Positions 25,701-34,900 of a DNA stretch of 64,000 nucleotides are shown here, piece after piece (position 1 is the stretch's first letter; each line of letters begins with the position of its first letter). A program made the position numbers and the translations under genes. The notes under the pieces were generated by a model. The model worked only from the letters and a program-made list of their open reading frames with translations. It did not search any database and was not told the DNA's origin. This DNA comes from Bacteroidaceae bacterium (GTDB lineage: Bacteria > Bacteroidota > Bacteroidia > Bacteroidales > Bacteroidaceae): NCBI GenBank assembly GCA_017429525.1, contig JAFROT010000023.1:1-64000 (forward strand). The letters run 5' to 3'.

Positions 25701-27140
25701 TTACTCAAATGCGCCCATGCGGAGCATATTGACTTCCTGCTCGGTGAGGTAACGCCAGTCGCCGCGCTTGAGGTTCTTCTTGGTCAGACCAGCGAAGAAG
25801 ACGCGGTCGAGCTTCGTGACCTTGTAGCCAAGGTGCTCGAAGATGCGGCGTACAATGCGGTTGCGGCCGCTGTGGATCTCGATGCCCACCTGTTTCTTAT
25901 CGGTCTCGGAAGCGTATTCGACAGCATCTGCGTGGATCTCGCCATCATCGAGCTGGATGCCCTCGGCAATCTGACGGAGGTCAGCAGCTGTGACATTCTT
26001 GTCGGTGTGGACGTGATAGATCTTCTTCTTGAGGAACTGCGGGTGAGTGAGCTTGGAAGCCAATTCGCCATCGTTGGTGAGCAGAAGTACGCCTGTGGTG
26101 TTGCGGTCGAGACGGCCGACGGGGTAGATGCGCTCATCGCAGGCACCCTTGACGAGGTCCATGACCGTCTTGCGGTTCTGAGGATCGTCGCTGGTGGTGA
26201 CATAGTCCTTCGGCTTGTTGAGGAGCACGTAGACCTTTTTCTCAATGCGAACGGTCTGGTCGTGGAACTTGACCTCGTCTGAACGCTTCACCTTCGTGCC
26301 GAGCTCGGTGACGACTACGCCATTGACGCTGACGACGCCAGCCTGGATAAAGGTATCGGCCTCGCGGCGCGAGCAGACACCGGCATTGGCGAGGAACTTG
26401 TTCAGACGAATGGGTGCTTCGGGGTCGATGTGAGCCTCGGAGTATTCGATGCGCTTCTTGAAGCTATATTTCGCATTGGGGTTGTAGCCTGGCGTGCGCT
26501 GCTTGCGCTGTCCGCCGAAGGGGCGCTGCTGACCGTAGCCGCCGCGTTGCTGTCCGTAACCGCCACGCTGCTGGAAACCACCGCGCTGACCGCCGAAGCC
26601 GCCACGCTGCTGATAACCACCTTCGCGCTGGAAGCCTTGACGGGGCTGGTAGCCACCTTCGCGCTGATAGCCGCCCTGGAAATTCTGGCGGGGCTGATAG
26701 CCACCTTCGCGCTGGAAGCCTTGACGGGGCTGGTAGCCACCTTCGCGCTGGAAGCCCTGACGGGGCTGATAACCACCTTCGCGGTTGAAGCTCTGACGAG
26801 GCTGATAACCGCCTTCACGATTGAAGTTCTGACGGGGCTGATAGCCACCCTCGCGCTGGAAGCCCTGACGGGGCTGATAACCACGGGGCTGATAACCATG
26901 GTTCTCTTGTCCTTCCTCGACGGCATTGCCATTCGCGTCGTAACGAGGACGGTAGGTGCGACGCTCGCCGTCGGCACTGCTGCCGTAGACGGGGCGTTGG
27001 ATGCGGGGTCGTGGAGTGCGTCCCTGTCCATAGCTGCGATTCTGATCTCTGTTGGCTGAGGGATTGAAGCCTTCACGGTTTCCTTCTGTTCCCTCGTTGG
27101 CGGCGAAATTCTCGCGCCATTTTTCGTCATTGTTTTCCAT
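25701..27140 (-). CDS. rluB: Pseudouridine synthase of the RsuA/RluB/E/F family with N-terminal repeat tail
   Basis: The catalytic half (about residues 235-479) carries an S4 RNA-binding domain ([19 protein letters not shown]), then the pseudouridine synthase core with the catalytic Asp in [20 protein letters not shown]. RluB-type enzymes modify helix 80-90 uridines of 23S rRNA. The N-terminal 230 residues are low-complexity and positively charged, rich in Gly, Gln, Arg and Tyr, with about nine copies of a 12-residue unit such as [12 protein letters not shown]. Later units carry GGYGQQRGG. This long disordered extension is unusual against the E. coli enzyme. The exact target base cannot be assigned. 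Upstream is purB, and the TCTAGA array directly follows the stop. Confidence 0.85.
   Translation of the reverse strand: MENNDEKWRENFAANEGTEGNREGFNPSANRDQNRSYGQGRTPRPRIQRPVYGSSADGERRTYRPRYDANGNAVEEGQENHGYQPRGYQPRQGFQREGGYQPRQNFNREGGYQPRQSFNREGGYQPRQGFQREGGYQPRQGFQREGGYQPRQNFQGGYQREGGYQPRQGFQREGGYQQRGGFGGQRGGFQQRGGYGQQRGGYGQQRPFGGQRKQRTPGYNPNAKYSFKKRIEYSEAHIDPEAPIRLNKFLANAGVCSRREADTFIQAGVVSVNGVVVTELGTKVKRSDEVKFHDQTVRIEKKVYVLLNKPKDYVTTSDDPQNRKTVMDLVKGACDERIYPVGRLDRNTTGVLLLTNDGELASKLTHPQFLKKKIYHVHTDKNVTAADLRQIAEGIQLDDGEIHADAVEYASETDKKQVGIEIHSGRNRIVRRIFEHLGYKVTKLDRVFFAGLTKKNLKRGDWRYLTEQEVNMLRMGAFE
26560..26895 (-). repeat. 36-bp in-frame repeats in the rluB tail
   Basis: Units encode GGYQPRQxFQRE or GGYQPRQxFNRE. 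At the DNA level they share CTGACGGGGCTGATAGCCACC-like text on the plus strand, near-identical between copies, which indicates recent expansion. Confidence 0.8.
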
Positions 27141-27195
27141 TGTCTTTTTATTGAAACTAAAAATAACTAATAATGTGAAATCTGTGGTTTGTCTA

Positions 27196-27288
27196 ACTCA
27201 TCAACTCGTCCGCTCGATCTCCGCTCGCTTTGCTTTGCAAAGAACTCGTCAACTTGTCAACTTGTCAACTCGTCAACTTGTCAACTCC
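27196..27288 (-). repeat. TCAACTTG-type 8-bp array between purB and rluB
   Basis: A GTCCGCTCG...TTGCAAAGAACTCGTCAAC core (27209-27252) is followed by 8-bp GTCAACTT/GTCAACTC units. These run straight into the purB stop codon at 27289. The same core occurs inverted at 58690-58740. Confidence 0.85.
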
Positions 27289-28635
27289 TCAAATACCTGT
27301 ATAGTTCCAGGGCGTAATCTGACGGAGTTCGGCCTTGATACTTTCGTCAACGTTCAGCGTCTCGATGAAATTGGCGATGCTCTCATGGCTGATGGCTGCT
27401 CCTGTGCGGGTGAGTGCCTTCAAAGCCTCATAAGGGTTGGGATAGCCTTCGCGGCGGAGGATGGTCTGGATGGCCTCGGCTACGACAGCCCAGTTCTGCT
27501 CGAGGTCGGCATGGAGAGCGTCCTCGTTGAGGAGCAACTTACCAAGTCCCTTGAGGGTGCTCTGGATGGCGATGAGCGTGTGGCCGAGGGGCACGCCTAC
27601 ATTGCGGAGCACGGTGCTGTCGGTGAGGTCGCGTTGGAGGCGGCTGATGGGCAGTTTCTGAGCGAGATGAATGAAGATGGCATTCGCCATACCCAAGTTG
27701 CCTTCGGAGTTTTCGAAATCGATGGGGTTGACTTTGTGGGGCATTGCGCTGGAGCCCACCTCGCCGGCCTTGACGCGCTGGCGGAAATAGCCCATAGAGA
27801 TGTACTGCCAAACATCGCGGTCGAGGTCGGCCATGATGGTGTTGATGCGGCGGAGGGCATCGAAGAGGGCGCCAAGGCAGTCGTAGTTGGAAATCTGTGT
27901 GGTCCACTGCTCACGCTCGAGGCCGAGCTTCTCGCTGACAAACTGGTTGCCGAACTGTCGCCAATCCATCTGCGGATAAGCCACGTGGTGAGCATTGTAG
28001 TTGCCGGTAGCGCCACCGAACTTAGCCGTGATGGGGCAAGCACGCAGGAGGTCGACTTGCCGCTGCAGGCGATAGACGAAGACCATCAGCTCCTTGCCCA
28101 GACGGGTAGGCGAGGCGGGCTGACCGTGGGTCTTGGCGAGCATGGCAACATCAGCCCATTCGTTGGCCATCTGGGTCAGCGTGGCGATAAGCTTCTCAAT
28201 GAGGGGATAGTAGGCCTCGTCGAGAGCCTCCTTGATAGAGAGGGGCACGCTGGTGTTGTTGATGTCCTGCGAGGTGAGGCCGAAATGGATGAATTCCTTG
28301 TAGGCATCGAGACCACCTATGGCGTCGAACTGCTCCTTGATGAAGTATTCGACAGCCTTGACATCGTGGTTCGTCACGCTCTCGATGTCCTTCACACGCG
28401 ACGCATCAGCCTCCGAGAAGTTCTCGTAGATGCTGCGAAGGCGGGGAAATAATTCTGTGGGGAAAGAAGCAAGTTGCGGCAAGGGCAACTCACAAAGGGT
28501 GATGAAATACTCGATTTCTACACGTACTCTGTAACGAATAAGCGCGAATTCAGAGAAAAAACGATCTAAGGATGCTGTCTTCTGTCTGTAGCGACCGTCA
28601 ATAGGGGAAATCGCCGTCAAGATGTCCAATTCCAT
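27289..28635 (-). CDS. purB: Adenylosuccinate lyase
   Basis: PurB cleaves SAICAR and adenylosuccinate, releasing fumarate, in two steps of purine synthesis. The 448-residue length and N-terminus (LTAISPIDGRYRQKTASLDRFFSEF) match the E. coli-type branch. The fumarase-superfamily signature SSAMPHKVNPIDFENSEGN is intact. The catalytic-base region LAKTHGQPASPTRLGKEL is also present. A Bacteroidetes -7 box (TATCTTTG on the minus strand, 28759-28766) lies about 125 bp upstream. It heads a minus-strand run purB, rluB, asnS. purN is elsewhere in the window. Confidence 0.96.
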   Translation of the reverse strand: MELDILTAISPIDGRYRQKTASLDRFFSEFALIRYRVRVEIEYFITLCELPLPQLASFPTELFPRLRSIYENFSEADASRVKDIESVTNHDVKAVEYFIKEQFDAIGGLDAYKEFIHFGLTSQDINNTSVPLSIKEALDEAYYPLIEKLIATLTQMANEWADVAMLAKTHGQPASPTRLGKELMVFVYRLQRQVDLLRACPITAKFGGATGNYNAHHVAYPQMDWRQFGNQFVSEKLGLEREQWTTQISNYDCLGALFDALRRINTIMADLDRDVWQYISMGYFRQRVKAGEVGSSAMPHKVNPIDFENSEGNLGMANAIFIHLAQKLPISRLQRDLTDSTVLRNVGVPLGHTLIAIQSTLKGLGKLLLNEDALHADLEQNWAVVAEAIQTILRREGYPNPYEALKALTRTGAAISHESIANFIETLNVDESIKAELRQITPWNYTGI

Positions 28636-28915
28636 AGCAAATGCGTTGTCAAATCAGTTGTATATTCTTGAATAATTGTGAGCTCAATAAACTTGAATCA
28701 TAGTGATAACCATCACTGGTCATGAGTGTCTTTTATCCCTTTCTCTCGAAAGGCGGTGCAAAGATAGGCAATAAAAATGAATTAGGCGAGGAGAATGGGG
28801 AATAATTTTGCTTTTACAATCTTTTTTGATTTAGAATAAGCGGTAGGCGAAGAGTGGACCCGTCGTTGACACGGCGGGCACGGTGGCTGTTGCGAGGGAG
28901 TGAGCGTGCGAGGAG
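28636..28915 (-). promoter_or_regulatory. purB promoter region
   Basis: TATCTTTG on the minus strand at 28759-28766 is the only good -7 box here. The leader to the purB start would be about 115 nt. Nothing else recognisable is present before the sprA stop at 28916. Confidence 0.55.
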
Positions 28916-31900
28916 TTAGCGGGTGAGGGTGAATTTAAGGTTGAAACCGAAGTCCTGCGTGATGGTGGGGTAGGATGAGGTGGAGAGCAACGGGTCGTTG
29001 CGCTGACGATCGTAGTAGAGCGAGAAGGTCACGTAGCGGCTCATGGCGTAGTCGGCAGCAAAGCTGGTCTTGATGGCCCGGTTGCCGCTGGTGGCCTCTG
29101 ACAGAGAGGTCTGGATGTTGCGCGTGATGGCATCCTGGTTGCGGAACGAGAAGTCGAAACGCAGGTTCAGGGAGTGCGCGAAGTTGCTGCGTCCCGAGTT
29201 GCGGCTGTTCTGATTGCGGTTGTTGGCCGTTTCGGAGTTGTTGGCGGTGTTGCGAGCCGAGTTCTTGCGGTTCTTGTCGGATGCGCGCTGACTGCTGCTC
29301 TTCTTCGAGAAGAGTTGGGCTATCTTGAAGTCGTCAATCTTGTAGCCCCAGCCGAAGACGACATCGGCAGAACTGGCCTCGTTGATCTGAGCGGAGGTCA
29401 TGCTGAGGGTGAGTACACGCGTCTTGCGGTACTCGAACTTGAGCGTCATGTTGTTCTGCAGCGTCACGTTCAGTCCGGCAAGCGGCGAGAAGGACTCGTT
29501 GATGCTGACGGTGGAGATGTCGTACATCGATGAGGGAGCGAAGAGTCCCGTCGTCGCGTTCATGGCATAACCCATATCGTTGCCACCCATATATTGGATC
29601 CACGAAGAATAGGTGTTGTATGAGCCGACGGCATAGATGCTCTTGTAGCCGTGGGTGAGGGAGACGCTCTTCAGGTGGTCACGCACCCAAGGCAAGTTGG
29701 AGAGCCCCTTGTAGGTCAGGTTCCAGTTGGGAAGGATACGTGAGAGCGAGGGGAAGATGTCGAGGGGCGTTGATGCAGCCCGCTTGCCCGTATAGGCAGC
29801 CAGGAAGGCCGGAATCATCACGTCGCTGCCATAGGGGTCGACCGTTCCGTTCTCGGGGTTGAATGTCCCGCTCATGCCGGTAGCCTCTGGGTATTTGGTG
29901 CCGAGATAGCGCGCTTCGACGCGTTGCTGTATGAGCGGCAAGTATTCCTGGAACCGACGGAAGGCCTTGCTGTCATAGCCGTTGCCGGCATTACCTTTGC
30001 TCTGGAATGCCGTGCGGAGGCTGATGGTCGTCATGTTGAACGAGCCCGTCTGCGTAGTCGGGTTGCCAAAATACATGTATTGGATGCTCTTGGCGCGGTT
30101 GACGTTTCGGCTGGCGTTGAGGTCGATCTTCAAGTCGGGCAGAGGTTCGAGCGAAGCCTTGATCTGCACGTCCTCCATGGCGTTGGTCGTAGCGGGAGTC
30201 GCTACGCTTTCGTTGTTGAGGAGCCAGTTACGCTCCTTGGCCGTCTCGATGTAGTCGTCGCCTACAAGACCGAATGCGAAGCCCAGACCCGGACTCATCA
30301 CGCCATTGAGCTTGCGTTGTCCCAACATGTCGCCCACATTAGGCATGAAGCCGGGCAGGGAGAGGGCGTAGGTGTTGCGATAGCTGACGCTGACGTTGCG
30401 CAGCATCATCAGGAATCGTGCTCCAGCTTGTGTCCATTGATACCATTTCTGGTCCTCAAGCTTTGGCTTGGCGACGACGTTGACGCGCAGTTTCAGCGGT
30501 TGGAAGATGGTTGCCGAGTCCGCGGTGCTTGCCGCTTGTAGGCTGTCGGGCAACTTCACGGACTCTAGCGTGAGGCTTTCGATGGCAGCGAGGGTGGCGC
30601 TGTCGTGGACGAGGCTATCGGGAGTGGTAGCGAGGAGGCTGTCGCGGAAAGCCTCGCGGCGCTTTGTCAACTCTTTCTCAGCTGCTTTCAGGGCTTTTTC
30701 CTGTTGCTTCTTGGCTTTCTTGGCTGCAGCGATGAGGTCCTTGGGCGGTTGAATCTTAATGGTGTTCTCGTCGACGAGCTTATAGCGGATATCGTAGGGT
30801 TTGCCCTTCTCGTCCTTCGCCGTGACGATAATGCGCTTGCTCTTCTGTCCGTGTTTGAGGTCGACGGCAGAGTCGGGCACAGCCACTTCGCCAGCGAAGC
30901 CTTTCACCTGTTTCTTCTGGGCGCTCGTACCCTTGGCGTTGGTCTGCATCTTTGTCGGGTCGTTGAGGGCCTTGAGGGCAGTGCTGTCGCCGGCAGCAGC
31001 TTTCTTCTGTGCGTCGGCAAGCGCTTTCTTCTTGGCTTCCTCCTCCTTCTTCTTGGCCTCTTGCTCCTTCTTCCTCTCTTGGTCCTTCTTCTTGCCTTCG
31101 CTCTTGATGGTGGAGGTTGAGAAGCGCTTGTTGGCCTCCTTAAGGAAGGTGGAATGGTTGTAGAGCGTTTCCATGTTCAACTTGCCGTTGAGGTTGATGG
31201 AGCGCTGCGTGTTGACCGTATTGCCGAGAGTGCTGCCATCCTCGAGTTCTGCTCCTCGTTTCCATGCATACGTGCCTTGGTAGGAACCGTCGAGCGCAAT
31301 CCAGTCGGTAGCCGGAATCTTGTCGAGAGGAACTTTGTAGGAAAGTTGTGATGACTGCGAATAGTCGAGAGGCGTTCCGAAGCCGCGTATGCTGTGCATG
31401 ACGCTGTCCTTCCATGCGCTGTAGTTGTCGGCATAGAGATCCTTGTTGACAGGCGTATAGGGCTCCTCAATCTCTGCATGGGTGCCGCTTTGGAAGGTGA
31501 AATGCAGCGCTTTGGTGAGGTCCCAGCGCAGGTTGAACTCACGGTTCCACAGGAAGGTAGGCGTCCAGCGGACGGGGATGGCCGTCGGTGACTCCAGGTT
31601 GTCCATGTCGCGCTCTTGAATCTCGTAGTAGTTGCGTACGATGTCCGTGTTGAACGTGATGCTCTGCGGCGCGAAGTTAAGGTTCTGGGCCTTGACCAGG
31701 TCGAGCCATTTCGACTTCGACTTGATTTTCTTGAACGGTTCCCAGGCCTTCCAGTTAGGCGTCCAACTGTAGTTGAGGCCACCGCGCCATGTCTTCTCGT
31801 GTTCGTAAACCGTCGTCTCGCCCGTGTTGTAGGTGTGCGTGTGATTGTAGTTGAACGTGAAGTTGGCGGGGTCGTAGGGCATGGGGTGCTTGCGCGACTG

Positions 31901-34900
31901 CACGTTCACCTTCACGCCCGTCAGCGAGAGGTTCTTGGTCACCTGCTTCTGTGTCGTGAGACTGGTGATGCTGTCTTTCTCGTGCTGTGTCGTAGCTGCG
32001 TCGAGGGCGTCGCTGAGGAGCATGTCCGTATCGAGCGGGTTGTACTTCGGCTTGATGGTCTCGCGAGCGTAGCTGTAGTATAGAGGTAGGTTCACCTTGG
32101 CCTTGGGCGGCAACAGCTTGCCCAGATCCATCTGCGTGGTGATGGTATAGTCGAAGGTGTTGTCGTCTGAACGCTCGCTCACGCTCTGTTCGAGGCCACC
32201 GAAGCCAGCCTTCTCATAGTGGCCTTGCACGTTGACTGAGCCGAGGTCGGAGAGTTGGATGTTCAGCGCAGCCTGTGCGGCCCAACCACCTTCGTTGGAG
32301 AACTCTTGGAGGCGCAACTCATTCGCCCATACCTCGACGCTCTTGACCGTGCGTCCGTTGTTGCGCACACCGATCATGATGGTCTTCACTTCGCCAAGAG
32401 TCGGGTTACCCATGACGGTGATGCGGTTGCTGGGGCGGTCGCTGTCGAAGTCGCTGAACTCCTGATTGAAGCTGGCGTTGCCGAGGCTCTTCTCGCGGTT
32501 GCGATTCTTCTTGAGCGATGTGAACTTGGTGAGGTCTATGTCGAGCATGTTCTCGGCAGGCCATACGGCTCGGCAGTCGTTGGGGCTGTAGGGGTCGTAG
32601 AGCGGGAAGCGCTCAGGCGTCAGCGTCAACGGAATCTCGTATTCGTAGTAGTTGCTCTTATAGTCTGAGCCCAGACGGATAAAGACCGATGTCTCGCCGT
32701 CGCGCAGGTCCGTGACGTCGTTGGCCAAGGCATTGGCGTGAACGAACATCTGTAGGTGCTTGTACTGTCGCATGTCGTAGTGACAGTTCTTGAATACGGC
32801 ACGTGCGTCGCCCGGTGAGAGGTTCTTGGCGATGAGGGAGAGGGCTTGTTCGTTCGACTCCACTAGCTGGCTCTGGTTGGGGTCGGTCACGCGGCTGATG
32901 CCCGGCGGCAGGACATAGTTGACGGGCAGTTTCTCGTTGTTCTCCTCAATATTTACGGCGCCAACCTCGAGCGAGCCTGTTGTCGAGGACGAGGAGCCAT
33001 TGTAGAGGCTCTGCTCGTAGCTTCGCCAGTCGGCCTGGACGAGGTCGAGGGTAGCGAAACGCAGGATAATAGGCTTCTCGAAGCCCGTCATGTACATACG
33101 GATAAAGCGGATGGAGGTGAAATCCGAGATGCCGCCTATGGCGCGCTCGAATTCCTCCAACGGGATGCGGAACTGGAACCATCGCTCAGGTTCCTTGTTG
33201 CCGTTGCGCAGCGATGCTGTGATGTGACGAATGTCGGAGATGAAGTTGCGCCCGACGATGGTGTCGCCCGGGTGTATGCTGACGTGGTATTGGAAATATT
33301 TCTCGTACTCATTGAGGGTGTAGTCTTGGTTGATATCCTCCACGTCAGGCGTTGTCTTGTAGGCCGTCTCGTAGCTCTCAGGCGAGTTCTCGGTGTCGGG
33401 AGAGTTGCCTTCGGGCAGGTTGATGCGCTTGTAGCGGTCGAGGATGCTGACGCGGTTGCGGTCGAAATCCGAGCCACGGTAGTAGTGGTAGTCGTCGCCC
33501 GCAGGGTCGGCCCAGATGCTGTCGAACACTTCGGGCGACACTTTCCCCTGGATGGCTGAGAGGTACTCGGCATAGGCACCATAGGTACGCTCTTGCTCGC
33601 TGTTGAGGCCATTGAGACCGACATCCTGACGTGCGCGCGCGCCTCCTTCATTATTGAACGCGTAGGTGACGCTGGAGCTGGTGGGCACGCGTCCCCATAC
33701 GGTCGTGGTGTAATAGGTCTGGTTGTCGTCGATGGGCAGTCCGCTCTCGTAGAACTTCTTGCCATCCTTGAGCACGTCCTCGCTTATCTCACCGAGGTCG
33801 ATGTAGAGTTCGCCACCGTAGCTCTGGTCGTCGCCCGTGTAGATGAAGGGGTCGAGCATCCAGAACTCGATGTATTCGAAGTTCTGCGCCTCGAAGTCGG
33901 GGTTGTCCATCTTGCGCATCATGCCGCCCCAGTTCTCCTTCGGGGTCAGGAGTCGGCCGTTTGTGTCAAGGTTGGGGTTGAGGTTGTAGGCTCCTCGCTC
34001 GGAGGGATAATAGGCCAGGTTCAGCACGTTCAGCGAAGCGGCCTCCTTGTAGGAGTTCTGTTTCTTGTTGGGGTAGAGGTCGCGCTCGAAGACCTCGCGG
34101 ACGTAGTGGTTGGAGAGCTGGTTGAGGTCGCTCTTGATGTGGGCGGGCGTGAGCGAACTGCTGCGGCGCGTGAAGATGGGGTCGATGTAGTACCAGGCGA
34201 GACGGGCGCGCTGGTAGCCACTGCGCACGTCGTCAGTCAGTCGCGAACCTTCGAACGGAGTCGGTACCGAGGAGAGCATCCAAGCCTGTGGCTGCGAGAT
34301 GCTTTGACGCGTCTTCGTGTTCTCGAAATCGTCCATGTACGAGGCTCCGCCCTGTATCTTGTGGTTCTGCCCGGCAATCAGTTGGGCGAAGTCCGCGCTG
34401 AAGGCAATCTGCGAGGGTGCGGTGAAGTTGAGTAGGGGGATGGCGTTCAGCGCATTGGTCAGCCATTGAGCCTCTTTCTTCCAGTCCATGTGCAAGCCCC
34501 AGAGCGTGTTCTTCAGAGGCTCCTCGCCCATGTTCACCTTGGTGGTCAGTGGCTGTTCGTTGAGGAATTGGAAGGTACCGCCCAGGACGAAGTTCTTGGA
34601 GAACTCATAATCCCAGTTGACGCCCAGCATCGTCTTGCGTTGCATGCCGTAGGTGTCGTTCGACTCCACACTGGCGTTGATCTTCGTGCCGGCATCAATG
34701 ATGCTCTGGTTGAGGATATAGACCATACCCATGGAATAGTCCACGCGGTAGTCGACGTTCTCGGTCAGCGTGACGCCGCCGGCCGTGACGACCACCGACC
34801 CTTGGGCGATATTCGTTGCGCCGAGGTCAATCTCTGCGCCGTTCGTACCTTTGTAGCGACCGCTGAGCAAGAACTTGTTCTGCTCGGCCATCTGCTTGGC

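Noticed and set aside
25547-25708. N-terminal extension of asnS
   Set aside because: The extension only translates the TCTAGA repeat into alternating Ser-Arg-Thr text. The start at 25546 gives the normal family length.
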